A stretch of DNA of 64,000 nt from Liolophura sinensis (lineage: Eukaryota; Mollusca; Polyplacophora; Chitonida; Chitonidae): assembly GCF_032854445.1 (NCBI RefSeq), contig NC_088297.1:8293375-8357374 (forward strand), given 5' to 3'. The position numbers and the translations under genes were made by a program. Position 1 is the stretch's first letter; the number at the start of each line of letters is the position of its first letter. This document shows, piece by piece, positions 47,801 through 57,059 of this stretch. The notes beneath the pieces were generated by a model. The model was given only the letters and a program-made list of their open reading frames with translations. It was not told where the DNA came from and ran no database searches.

Positions 47801-50730
47801 ACATTAGCTCAGTGAAACTCCTGATGGCGACATACGTCACCTGTGGAGAACGTTTTCAAACAATAGGCCTACCTCAGCCTTGTGAGACTCGTAATTGTGA
47901 CGTCAGTCACTTATGAAGAACGTTGTCGATCAACGAGCTCTGCTGTCGTCAGGTTACTACTCACCTTCAACTCTTTCACACAAAGCCTTTCCCCGCGGCA
48001 TGTAGCATGGGTTGGTCCTCAAGAAGGAGCCTTCTGGCAGACTAGAATCAGCTATTACGCACGGCTTTTGCTCATAGGACATGTTGCTAAACCACGGCCG
48101 GTAACTCCCGAATTCTCCGCAAGACGATTGCCACAGGAACTGATTGGGAACGTAATGTAGCCCTGTCCAGAAATCGTCCCTGAAAATCAGTGAATTTATT
48201 AATCCAAAGAATAGGTCATCAGTTTACTATGGGATTTATCTACACGTTTATTGCTTTGCCTTGTTTTGTTTCATTGTTTAGTGTGGACAGGATTGTTTGA
48301 GTTTTCGTCGGTTACTTATATGGTATGACGTACAATAAATCCGGCTTCCCAAAACAGACACGCATATGTGAATTTTCCCATGAGAAGTCTGCTTCAGTTA
48401 AAAGTGAGATAATCATAAATTAATGCGCAAAGTTGTACTATCAGATAGCCAGAAGCTTACAATAAACAAACAGAAGACTATTTACAACAGATCACAAGAA
48501 GACGGTCATATTTATATCTGATAATACCGGCCGGCATCCGTTCGCACGACACCGGCGCAATAGTGGGAAGATCTGTCAGCAACCTGTGAATGGTCGTGTT
48601 CTTGCCCCAGGTTCTGCCCGCTTTCCATTCACTATAATGCTGACCGCCGTCGTACAAGTGAAATATTCTACAGTGTAAAACATCAATCAAATAAATAAAT
48701 AAATGAGATACGTAACAACACAAGCTCTGCACATGGCTGTTTTTGAAGTTCATATTTTTCAGGGAAAATGAAGTTTGAACACTTTTTTCTGAGTGATAAT
48801 GTTAAAGTCTTTAGCTCGGCTTCGACGGAAAGATCGCATTGCCTCGGGTGACGTCATAATTATGTATGATGAGTAAATATGACATTCCAATTACCTTAAA
48901 TGCAAAAATGCACAATTCTTGAAAATCATCTCTAACTGATACATCTATAACTGACACATCTCTAACTGATACATTTATAACTGATACATCTATAACTGAT
49001 ACATCTATAACTGACACATTTATAACTGATACATCTATAACTGATACATCTATAACTGATACATCTATAACTGACACATAACTGATACATCTATAACTGA
49101 TAGATCTATAACTGATGCATCTATAACTGACACATCTACATGATATCTACTAGAGATCTACTACTACGACTATACTTGTCTGTGGGTGCGAGTGACAGTA
49201 TTTAAGAAGTAAGTAATTAGCATATAGCTGGGAAACGGGATTGAATAAATCAAAGATGGCGTTACAAAGAGGCAAACGGCACTGCTGAATAGATCTGATG
49301 GGAAACTAGCAGAAGAGGTTTGTCTATAAAACACATTTATTCTCCAGACACTGACTATATTGTGAAAAAGGCAATAAAAGTGTAATGCAATAAACGAAGC
49401 TTTATTTTCTACCAGTATCAAACGAGTATCAGTACTAAATTCGTCTCTTTACAAATAACAAAAAATTATATGTACAACACCCAGGCTAAATTAGGGCCTG
49501 TACAGCACCAGTACCAAAGTAGTACCAGTACCGGTACCAAAAAGCATAGATACAACACCAGTACTATAATGGCACATGTACACGTCAATACCAAAACTAA
49601 AACCAGTATCGGTAACAAAAAGCATAGATACAACACCAGTACCATAGTGGCACATGTACACGTTAATACCAAAACTAAAACCAGTATCGGTAACAAAAAG
49701 CATAGATACAACACCAGCACCATAGTGGTACATGTACACGTCAATACCAAAATTAGCGCCGGTATCAAATTTGTACGAATACATGTGCCAAATAAACTTA
49801 GAAGTAAAGTGTCTTTTCTAAAGTTGTACCTTTGCATCACCGGGACCAAATTATCATCAGTACCAGTACCAAATAGGTATATAAGTAGAATTCCAGAATC
49901 AAATTTCTACAAGTCGTGTATCAATAGCTGCTGAGCACAAACCCCGCATTGGTAAAGTCACGTACCAATTCGGGCTCCAGAGCGACAATGACATCAGCTT
50001 GATAAACTCGTAGATGTCTGCGTTGTCAATGGTAACCAGACCAGCTGCTTGTGACTCACACAACTCCACAGCATGGTTCCACGTCACACGGTTAGAATCA
50101 AAAAGTGTTAACAGACGGTTAGGGGTAGGAGACGAGAACGTCTGACCAAATCCTACAAATAATGAAGATACAGACAATGACCTTCTATTTCCCACCGTAA
50201 CGTAAGTCCCTATAAAGCAACCATTTAAAAAGTGTTGAAGTGCTTTCAAGTGCATGAAAAATGACTGGAATGATCCGCTCACTATCTGACGTCGTGGACA
50301 TAATGATTCGCACACTATCTGACGTCATGGACTCACACTATCTGACGTCATGGACTCTGACATAATGATTCGCACACTATCTGGCGTCATGGACTCTGAC
50401 ATAATGATTCGCACACTGTCTGACGTCATGGACTCTGACGTAATGATAGGCACACTATCTGACGTCCTGGACTGACAAAAGAACCATTTAGATACTATAC
50501 GACGCCGTGGGCTCTGACATAAATATGATTTGGACACGCATGATGGTATGAGAACGAACGAATATTCAATAGTAAGTCATTTTTGACACTATGGATAATC
50601 TTTATTAGTTCATGTCTTTCTTACCTTGCACGAAAAACGCCAATGTTACATAGAGCACAGGCATTATTATTTGAAGCTTTTGGACAGATGTGTGCCAACG
50701 TAGTCGAAAGCGGTCCAAACTAGAAAACAT
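38468..50730 (-). CDS. Membrane-anchored C-type lectin-like / PAN-like / mucin-stalk receptor (whole gene)
   Basis: Six exons join in frame through canonical GT-AG introns: 50730-50625, 50152-49966, 48179-47965, 46334-46059, 40236-39616 and 38850-38468. Joined length is 1,788 nt, encoding 595 residues. Order: signal peptide (1-35), C-type lectin-like domain (36-169), PAN/apple-like domain (170-261), Ser/Thr-rich stalk (262-468), membrane-proximal Cys motif and helix (about 543-566), basic cytosolic tail. Exit phases are 1, 2, 1, 1, 1, so every module border is phase 1. Known: C-type lectin-like and PAN folds bind glycans or proteins, and mucin stalks hold heads away from the membrane. Inferred: a type I surface receptor for recognition or adhesion, perhaps in immunity. 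The paralogue at 57-63.7 kb repeats the same exon plan. Ligand and signalling partner are unknown; no tyrosine-based motif stands out in the tail. Confidence 0.88.
39245..39480 (+). repeat. Dispersed repeat family D, copy 2, in intron 5
   Basis: GTTTACCTCAGTTAGGG, TTATTCTAACTGTTCATGTAAATGC, TTACACGACCCTAGCACAGTGGCTTCA. A near-perfect 16-bp inverted repeat (39,286-39,318, TACATGTGGCCAGTTG and its complement) is inserted where the other copies have none. Confidence 0.7.
39616..40236 (-). CDS. Receptor exon 5: short Ser/Thr-rich stalk
   Basis: A symmetric phase 1-1 exon (acceptor GTTTCAG|CC, donor TCAG|GTAAGT) of 206 codons. After DEEPWKGCT comes a region dominated by Thr and Ser with imperfect repeats such as TSGEVTTSTTATNAEV, rich in potential O-glycosylation sites. 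The DExPWxGCT opening also starts the giant stalk exon of the neighbouring paralogue, so the exons are homologous although their repeats differ. Its period is irregular. Confidence 0.86.
40446..40622. repeat. About 61-bp tandem repeat, three copies, in intron 4
   Basis: TCTGGAATGTAATTCTGTGTATTTTA, then AACCTTTTTTCTAGCACTTCCGTTTT, repeats three times close to the stalk exon's acceptor. Confidence 0.88.
41068..41339 (-). mobile_element. Full-length tRNA-derived SINE, in intron 4
   Basis: An antisense tail (TTTATTTATTTTTTTGATTGG), a complete conserved body (GTTTTACGCCGTACTCAAGAATATTTCACTTATACGAC ... CCATCTGCAGGCTGCTGGCA) and a complete head ending CTGAGCCACGGAGGCCCC. Little diverged from the copies at 17.9 and 56.5 kb. 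Confidence 0.92.
42109..42345 (-). mobile_element. SINE (GGAGTGCC-type), in intron 4
   Basis: GTTTGATTGGTCGATTGATTAGTTGT, a shortened body with AAAACGGAGTGCCGGGAAAAGACCACTGAACCTTGGCAAGTTA, then a head-side stretch ending near CGTAGACCCCTACAA. It is the longest copy of this variant in the window, in the same orientation as the host gene. Confidence 0.65.
42690..43995. repeat. 38-bp minisatellite with 114-bp higher-order unit, in intron 4
   Basis: The monomer carries GACAGTGTTTTCTTGTGTAG then TCTTGGGTGAAGGTCGCT. In the right part three monomer variants form a 114-bp trimer, with landmark AGTGTTTCTTTGTGTAATCT at 43,681, 43,795 and 43,909. Minus-strand open frames of up to 283 codons come from the lack of stops in the monomer. 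Confidence 0.94.
44745..45980. repeat. 27-bp minisatellite, about 45 copies, in intron 4
   Basis: The unit is close to GGATGCAGGATGAAGGTTAA plus AACTCAT. The period is a multiple of 3 and largely stop-free on both strands, so long open frames occur on the plus strand (KVKTHGCRM repeats) and minus strand (NLHPASMSF repeats). The array ends only about 80 bp from the PAN-like exon's donor. Internal block duplications are visible (for example about 45,655-45,745 copied at about 45,755-45,850). Confidence 0.94.
46059..46334 (-). CDS. Receptor exon 4: PAN/apple-like domain
   Basis: A symmetric phase 1-1 exon (acceptor TCCTGCAG|GA, donor TTTCTG|GTGAGT) of 91 codons. It begins TCGFEHNLG and contains CQTACLSYQGPNECWAAEY, then CTLHYDVS and ends YRKICFS. 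Six cysteines sit at the same places in the paralogous exon at 63.5-63.75 kb. The Cys...CxxxC...C...CxL spacing suggests a PAN/apple fold, a protein- or carbohydrate-binding module. The family assignment is by pattern, not search. Confidence 0.75.
46335..47964. other. Intron 3 of the receptor gene; nothing further seen
   Basis: Unique-looking AT-rich intron without tandem arrays, unlike introns 1, 2 and 4. Confidence 0.6.
47965..48179 (-). CDS. Receptor exon 3: C-terminal half of C-type lectin-like domain
   Basis: Acceptor GATTTTCAG|G (phase 2) and donor GAAG|GTGAGT (phase 1). It encodes DDFWTGLHYVPNQFLWQSSC, the counterpart of the WIGL strand, then GSYRPWFSN and a final cysteine block (NPCYMPRGKALCERVE). 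I see no EPN/QPD and no WND calcium-site motif. Classical calcium-dependent sugar binding is therefore unlikely, and a protein ligand or non-canonical glycan contact is more plausible. Confidence 0.86.
48565..48706 (+). mobile_element. SINE, head-truncated, in intron 2
   Basis: GGGAAGATCTGTCAGCAACCTGTGAATGGTCGTG to GTGAAATATTCTACAGTG and an AAATAAATAAAT tail. It is antisense to the receptor gene. Confidence 0.8.
48930..49135. repeat. 15-bp minisatellite, about 14 copies, in intron 2
   Basis: ATAACTGATACATCT, with CATC/CATT and GATA/GACA variants. Confidence 0.93.
49490..49900. repeat. 78-bp tandem repeat, about 3 copies plus flanking relics, in intron 2
   Basis: AAAGCATAGATACAACACCA recurs at exactly 78-bp steps (49,541, 49,619, 49,697). 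The unit itself is rich in ACCAGTACC/ACCAAAACT submotifs, pointing to an older shorter period. Long open frames on both strands reflect the unit length being a multiple of 3. Confidence 0.9.
49966..50152 (-). CDS. Receptor exon 2: N-terminal half of C-type lectin-like domain
   Basis: Acceptor ATTTGTAG|GA (phase 1) and donor TTG|GTACGT (phase 2). It contains the typical first-helix pattern WNHAVELCESQAAGLVTID, then EFIKL and WSPNW. The LCE...LVTID arrangement is a hallmark of C-type lectin-like folds (first cysteine of the long disulphide, then the Leu-Val/Ala strand). Confidence 0.88.
50277..50500. promoter_or_regulatory. 39-bp tandem array carrying CRE palindromes, in intron 1
   Basis: Units of 39 bp (spacing 39 at 50,341, 50,380, 50,419 and 50,458; shortened units to the left) carry TCTGACGTCATGGACTCTGA and CATAATGATTCGCACAC. 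Perfect TGACGTCA occurs at 50,320-50,327, 50,343-50,350 and 50,421-50,428; other units carry one-base variants. TGACGTCA is the cAMP response element. Lying about 130 bp inside intron 1 it could be an enhancer, or only a repeat that happens to contain the word. Confidence 0.6.
50625..50730 (-). CDS. Receptor exon 1: signal peptide
   Basis: The ATG at 50,730 gives a basic N-region (MFSSLDRFRLRWHTSVQK) and a hydrophobic core (LQIIMPVLYVTLAFFVQG) ending at donor CAAG|GTAAGA, phase 1. A second in-frame ATG at 50,664 has a better context (A at -3) and would leave a short MPVLYVTLAFFVQ signal. I prefer the first because it supplies the charged N-region. A TTTTCTAG at 50,720 could also act as an acceptor, making this a second exon. 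Confidence 0.75.
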
Positions 50731-51464
50731 AAATGTAAATTGTTTTCTTGTTAAGCAATTATACTAGCATAAAATAATCTATAATTTGTTTATTTTCTTT
50801 ATTTTTTAATATTCGATCGGTGTTAAATAATGAATAATAAAACATCTTTCATGATAATATCAAGTTCCGGACAGTAATGTTAAATCTATGTTAAATCTAG
50901 CTGAGTTTAAACAGCGTACATGTACGAATGCCAACTTGTTATCATATATTATCCCTCAAAAGTCAGTTTGTCATACAATATTTACTGGTTATGGGCTACA
51001 ATGTATACCAATGACATCAGATCGGCTAACACCTAGCTCTAGAAAGATAGTCCTTGTACTCGCTCTCCGCAGGGGCTTTACATAGGATTCTTGCCGAGAA
51101 ATTGGCAAGGGGCGTCTTTTTCCAGATTCTGGCCAGTTTCTGTCGCATATAAACTAAGTCTACGTGGTATGAGAGAAATGTGATTATGTATATGGCTATA
51201 CAGTCCAATATAAATAGAAAAATAAATAAATACACATGAGTAGCCAGCCATACTTTGATGTCCAGAGGTGAATGTAGCAAAATGTTTTAGCACCGGTCCA
51301 ATTAAATGCGCTGTCCTAAACCTCCTACCTATCTATAACATAACGATTTAAATCTACGTACCATTTATATTCATCCCACATCACTTTTTTCGGGATATTT
51401 TGATATGCGTTCCTTCCATTTCGACGTCTTTCCACTGTGTATCTGATATCTACGAAGAATCGTA
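50731..51464. other. Upstream flank of the receptor gene
   Basis: Presumed promoter region. I see no strong TATA box or clear initiator. AT-rich. Confidence 0.35.
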
Positions 51465-51612
51465 TACCTTGGTGCAACCACACGTATGCCTTGGTGCAAC
51501 CACGCGTATATCTTGGTGCAACCACACGTATGCCTTGGTTCAACCACACGTATACCTTGGTGCAACCACACGTATACTTTGGTACAAACACACGTATACT
51601 TTGGTGCAACTA
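51460..51612. repeat. 22-bp minisatellite, about 7 copies
   Basis: CCTTGGTGCAACCACACGTATA at 22-bp steps. It gives open frames on both strands that are not genes. Confidence 0.93.
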
Positions 51613-51682
51613 AGCAGGTAGGACCTAAATAACCATTCATTTACCCGTGATCGTGTGCCAATGATGTGTGCTTCTTAATGTT

Positions 51683-51985
51683 ATCTAGGGGAGAGGGTCT
51701 GTAGCTGATGAAGACGCTTGTCTTTCAATCGCCACTCTAGGTGCTGGTTCAAGCTCGGTCTTGGCGTATATGTTGATTCTTCTGCTGCATGCGGGGCCTG
51801 TTTAAGCAGACAGTGTAACGCTTTGCAAAACCAATATGCTTATCTGCACATCACACGTGGGGAAGTTTGTCAGTAGCTTTCCAGAGGTCTGCGGTTTTCC
51901 GGTTTTCTCCGCACATAAAACGGACCGCCATAGCATAATTTTTTTTTAAATCTTAAGGATGGCGTTAAACCATAAATAAATAAAT
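51683..51985 (+). mobile_element. SINE of a third family
   Basis: A head with GGGTCTGTAGCTGATGAAGACG (box A-like) and GGTGCTGGTTCAAGCTCGG (box B-like). The body contains GTCAGTAGCTTTCCAGAGGTC and TTTTCTCCGCACATAAAACGGACCGCC, then a tail GGCGTTAAACCATAAATAAATAAATAA. Only distant similarity to the main family. Confidence 0.65.
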
Positions 51986-53887
51986 AATGTTCGTTACTTA
52001 CGTACGGTTACCGGAGACCTGCCCTCTTTTGCACTGCACCCAATATGTGTTGGGAAACTCCTAGAGTGGCAATATTTTTCCGATTGAAAATCCGCGTCAC
52101 AGTTGATAGGTGTGAACAATATTTGCCATGGATTCCGTTAAAACTGACCAAGGTGTTTGTTTCTGTGAGTTTTAGATGAAGAGTTAATTCACACTCCGGA
52201 TCAAAACTCTGTGACTAGAATCACTTAATGGATTATGTTTCTCCTAAGACCCCCCCCCCCCCTCCATGTGATAATATGTATCTTGCACGCCTCTTATGAA
52301 AAGAAATACTTCAGGCTGTTGTGGGTTAAAATCCATTAACCCCAAGTTAATCTTGCCATTTGTGAATCGTCATTGAATCGGACTTGTCAGTTGGTACATT
52401 TTCGTTCGTTAAATGGAGCGTAAGGATTTCAAAACCCAATTGTAATCGCTATCCTTGGTTACAAAAGAATCAGTTGTTTTCCATTAGGCTGATGAAACTG
52501 GGGGTTGTGTTTTAGCTGATGACAATCAGGCTTAGTAGGCCTATACTATCAGTGGTACTCGAGAAAGCAACAGGAATGGGACAATAGCAAAAACGGAAAA
52601 AAATAATCCATTGAATAGGAGAAAACATTAAGGTAAAAAATAAGCCATTGTGATTTACTGTGATAAGATTTATCGATGTCTTTGTTCCCTTGGGTTGATC
52701 ATTCGATGCCACCATAGGAAGAAAACACAACTGTGCTTTGGATAGCCTACGCCTTGCTGCCTGTCTGGGCGTAGCCGAGATAGTCGCTCGAAAGATTCAC
52801 AAGAAGTGTATATCCATTGGCTGACCACACCCACAATCGATCTTTGGCAAAGAATTACGATAACTCCTGCTGGCCAACGAAAAAGCCCGAAAACTTTCGG
52901 CCTCTCCTCACAGCGACAATGTTATCTGATAATTTAGTGGTCGATGAGAAACCCTTTGCGCCAATGAAAAGAAATCTATTTTAATCAGATATTAGCAGGC
53001 CTACCAAGACAGGAGGCTGGACAGCTGGGTACATACACGTGTATAAATGCGCTCTTGTGAGGAGGCTGGGCCTGTATGTTTTAAGATAAACAGAAAAGAT
53101 GAACCAATTAGCGGATTTAAAACACATTGATGCAAAATATAATTCAGTAGGTGATGAATGTGAGAGAAAGTCTTGAATTTCCTGAGAAGTTTCCGTTTTT
53201 CTGGCGAGATTGCGCCGCATTGTTGTGAGATTTGGCCCAAAACAAATCGATAGGTTAAAACGTCTGTGACTATCGGCTGCAGAGCATTAGGTTTTAAACG
53301 CTGTTATTTTATTCTAAGCGGCTTAAAACTGGTTCCCATGAACAAAGGTCACGGGCCTTGTCCCTGGCCTAACGGCTATAGCTCTTGTTTCGAAGTTGGG
53401 AGGCCTGGAAAACAAACCAAAGACTTTAAAAATGGCACGTGATGCTGCCTCGCTTGGCGCTCAGCACCAAGAGGCTAGAGCAAGGAAACAAGGCGGGTTG
53501 AGCCGGTGTCAGTATAATGTAACTGGGTGGGATGTCATGTCTGGTGTCTTTGGCAGGAAACACAGCAAAAATTGATACTAGGCATATATATGTTAAAACA
53601 AAAACGGTTATATGACACCTGTGGTAGACATGTCACGTGTTTTCTATAAAACACGGATGTTTTGAGAGGAAACGTTAAAAGGATTTATTGAAAACGTCAA
53701 TGTTATAGAAAGGATGCCAGCCTATGTTCTAACAAAAACGTATGCGTGTATAGCCCCATCATATACATGTAACGCGCTTAATGGATAAGATATCTGCGTT
53801 CAAATATAAACAGCAGGCGTTTGCACATTAATGCGTGTGTTTTTATAAATTAAAGTCATGTGTCGTTAATACTTCCATACTTCAATG
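51986..53887. other. No gene recognised
   Basis: A C run lies at about 52,251-52,262. Several short open frames without splice support. Confidence 0.4.
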
Positions 53888-54012
53888 GCTGCAGGACTTT
53901 GGCGACATGGAGTCGCCCTGCCACAAGAAGACACACTATATGTACACGCACTTAATGATCCCATCGTCGGACTGAAAAATTGTTAAATACAAGGTAAAAC
54001 CCCAAGCATATA
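53888..54012 (+). mobile_element. Tail-side fragment of the second SINE-like family
   Basis: CGTCGGACTGAAAAATTGTTAAATACAAGGTAAAACCCCAAGC matches 8.73 kb and, on the other strand, 25.87 kb. The preceding GGCGACATGGAGTCGCC is part of a variant body. Confidence 0.55.
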
Positions 54013-54839
54013 TAACCTAATCTTCGGCAATTTTGAAGAACGTTTGAGTGCAATCTATGCACATTTGTCATTTAATTTTGGAGACAAAACTATATTGGTA
54101 GTGTTGGCCAACTTCAGGGGTTCACAAAAAGTATAATTTTATCAGTCTAAACAGAATAATGCCTTCAGAATATGCTTGAACAAGCACCTTGCAAACATGC
54201 GAGAACATGCGAGAAATGAAGAATTACAGTTTATACAAAAGTCACGTAAAGGGATGTTTCAAAACAAACACGGCCCTACTCGAACATGTACGACAAAATC
54301 GTAACAGGGGATTCTGACTGGAAACGTCATGAGCTTTTTGGAAATGCAAATGTCAGCTCTTCTCTTCATGTGACAGGAAATATTTTTCGAGCTCAAACAT
54401 GGAGGAATTGCATGCAAGCGAAAGCGCTCTCGAAAAAAAGCACGGATTTATATTCTACCTGTTGGGCGATCATAAAGCTTAGGACTAAGTAACTGAAAAC
54501 AGCAGTTATTTGTCAATAGATGCATAAATCTACAAGGTCAGGGTAATAAATAAAACTGCATGATCGCGACTGGGCCAATTTCAAGATCATCCGGAATCGG
54601 ACAAGAATTGCGGGAAGCGGACCACCTTAGTTTGGTAACACAATTCATTTTTAAATCCAATGTCAGTTTCATTCGTGGAGGTTTAATTTCGGAAAACTTC
54701 CCTGTTCTTACATATTGCGTTCCTAGTTAGCTCCCATCGCCTATAAGCGCACGGCATTGAAAAAACGCACAAAGGGTAGTCAGTTTCTTAAGTTCACTAT
54801 AATTAATAAATGAATATGATATGAGTTACTTATTAGCTA
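54013..54839. other. No gene recognised
   Basis: Nothing supported. Confidence 0.4.
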
Positions 54840-54935
54840 AAGGTCATTTGTTTACCCCGTGTATAACTTTTTTCACCGTCCATACAAATAAAAGAAAAAC
54901 TCTTTAGTATGGCGTTAACCAAAAATTAAATAAAT
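54840..54935 (+). mobile_element. Tail remnant of the third SINE family
   Basis: CTCTTTAGTATGGCGTTAACCAAAAATTAAATAAATAATG resembles the end of the element at 51.7-52.0 kb. Confidence 0.4.
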
Positions 54936-55271
54936 AATGCTTAAGATATTTGTAACATTTTAATTCAAGGAATTATAAACGGAATATTGTCAATATGTTG
55001 TTCTGTGTTGGAGGCAGAACGTGTTCCACTGGAAATAATCAAAAAGTCAGACATATGAAATATATGAGAGAGAACTCAACATACGTAAGGTTGTATTCAA
55101 CACAAAAAAGTTACTGGATAAGAATATCCACAGCACTTTTCTGGATTAAGACACAACGAAATCACATTGATCGTTGTGTCATTGATCTCACAGCTCCCTG
55201 TACTTTGGAGACAAGAAGCCGTTGATGGCCCTTTGCGCAATCTACAATCTAAAAACCGCTCGTTATCCACG

Positions 55272-55445
55272 CACGTACGTAACACCTAGCAAAGTTCGTC
55301 AGTAACCGTCCAAAATTATGAGCTTCACCCCTGGGCACTCCGTTTTGTCTCATCCATAATAGTGACCACAATCGTATAAGAAAAATTCCCGAATATGGTC
55401 TCAAATAACAAATCAAAAAATAATAATACAATAATAATAAACACT
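55272..55445 (+). mobile_element. SINE fragment (GGAGTGCC-type)
   Basis: AGCAAAGTTCGTCAGTAAC, then GGGCACTCCGTTTTGTCTCATCCATAATAGTGACCACAATCGTATAAG and AATATGGTCTCAAATAACAAATC with an A-rich tail. This is the opposite orientation to the copies at 1.8 and 42.1 kb. Confidence 0.6.
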
Positions 55446-55534
55446 GCCAGTGATGGAGCAAAACATAACCAAGACAATTTCTGCCAGTTTTCGCTATATT
55501 TCATACTAAAACTTTAATTCCCAAGGGTTGTGTA

Positions 55535-55598
55535 AGTGAAATATTCTCGAGTACCGTGTAAACCACCAATTACCAAAAAATAACAAATAAATAAAACT
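55535..55598 (+). mobile_element. SINE tail fragment
   Basis: GTAAGTGAAATATTCTCGAGTACCGTGTAAACCACCAATTACC followed by an AAAT tail. Confidence 0.6.
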
Positions 55599-56023
55599 CT
55601 CCTTTTGCTGTTTATGTATCAATGATAAACATCCATGGCATCTTCATTAACATTCACTCCATGGAAACACAGAGCTATTGGGGTAAATCGGTTCAAAGCT
55701 GTGTATTCTATTGTCCTTTTTTTCTTTTGTAATGACTATTTACGGACATACCTGAAAGTGTATCTTTGGTACCTATGTGTTACAAGTGAACAACGGTCAG
55801 TCCGGCTTGAGCCCGAATCGCCATTGTCTGGGAAAAGGCACCGGTCCCATTGAATTGTAAAGGAAACCCACTCAGCAATGCGAGAACGTAACGGTCAATT
55901 CGACGTAACGCCTAGGGTATTGGTAAGAAAGAAACTGGAACAATGACCCAGGAGCCTTGCATCGTCTTACGTGGGATGGCAGATCTGACGTGCCGTCTCC
56001 TCATCCCAAAAGATAACGGCCCT
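55599..56023. other. No gene recognised
   Basis: Nothing supported. Confidence 0.4.
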
Positions 56024-56906
56024 AATGCAACAATGCTACCTGTCATATAACCGTGCCTGCTTTACGTGCTGACAGTCACACATCGATGTTAGATAAAAAG
56101 AGCCTGTCCGTAATTGTAGTTGACCGAAATGCTGATCTCGGCCAGATGTCCCCTCTTCCGATCGATAGTAAATCCAACGGAGCCGAACACTACATGGCCA
56201 TCGCTGCTACGCTCACAACACAACCTCTATGTTTATCTCGCAAGTCCTCACTAACCACTGTTACCTCACAAGAAAATCATTCAGTGCTCTCGGGTCCTTC
56301 CGACGTAAAGAGCCGATGTTTCGTGGGTTTCTTGTTGTTGTTGACTTAGGAAGGATCCGAGAGCAACCGAATGATTTTCTTTATTGACGAGAATTTACGA
56401 GAGCAACATGGCGGTTGTGTTATGTGCCTAGCAGCGACTGTCATGTAGATTTCGGCCCTGTTGGATTTTCTAGCGATCGGAAGAGGGGACATATGGCCGA
56501 AATGAGCATTTCGATCAACTGTGGGGGGCCTCCGTGGCTTAGTTGGTTAGCGCACTAGCGCAGCGTAATGACCCAGGAGCCTCTCACCAATGCGGTGGCT
56601 GTGAGTTCAAGTTCAGCTCATGCTGGCTACCTCTCCGGCCGTACGTGGGAAGGTCTGCCAGCAACCTGCGGATGGTCGTGGGTTTCCCCCGGGCTATGCC
56701 CGGTTTCCACTCATCATAATGCTGTTCGCCGACGTCGTATAAATGAAACATTCTTGAGTACGACGTAAAACACCAATCAAATAAATAAATAAGTAAATAA
56801 ATCAACTACGAGTACGGACAAACATTTGTTATTCGCCCCAACATCGAGGTGTGACGGTCAGCACGTAAAGCAGGTACGGTTATATGACAGGTAGCATTGT
56901 TGGCAT
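56024..56906. mobile_element. Foldback (long inverted-repeat) element interrupted by a SINE
   Basis: The left arm (about 56,024-56,301) and right arm (about 56,349-56,906) are imperfect reverse complements over about 275 bp, separated by a 47-bp loop. Landmarks in both arms: CAACAATGCTACCTGTCATATAACCG, CCTGCTTTACGTGCTGAC, TGTCCCCTCTTCCGATCG and GAAAATCATTC. The right arm is longer only because a SINE lies in it. No transposase is visible. It could be a non-autonomous DNA transposon or an inverted duplication. A 98-codon open frame crossing the left arm has no support. Confidence 0.88.
56521..56800 (+). mobile_element. Full-length SINE nested in the foldback arm, 7-bp target duplication
   Basis: A head GTGGGGGGCCTCCGTGGCTTAGTTGG (perfect box A TGGCTTAGTTGG), a box B-like GTGAGTTCAAGTTC, the complete body and an AAATAAATAAATAAGTAAATAA tail. 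ATCAACT flanks it at 56,514-56,520 and 56,801-56,807. The opposite arm shows the uninterrupted site, which confirms the ends and the order of events. This is the best reference copy in the window. Confidence 0.96.
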
Positions 56907-56921
56907 CTGCGCTGTTTTCCT

Positions 56922-56998
56922 TTAGGTGGTTTCCTTCCACCACAATGCTTGCCTGAGTGAATATCCTCGAGTACGACAAAAATCAGCAATCAAACAAT
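56922..56998 (+). mobile_element. SINE tail remnant
   Basis: GGTGGTTTCCTTCCACCACAATGCTTGCCTGAGTGAATATCCTCGAGTACGAC, then AATCAGCAATCAAACAATTGG. Confidence 0.5.
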
Positions 56999-57059
56999 TG
57001 GAATTTTTAGAATACCTGAGCCTTACGCAAGTTGACATATCAGTGTCTCGAATAGGTGA

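Noticed and set aside
56053-56349. 98-codon open frame as a gene
   Set aside because: It runs through the left arm and loop of the foldback element. The other arm does not keep an equivalent frame.
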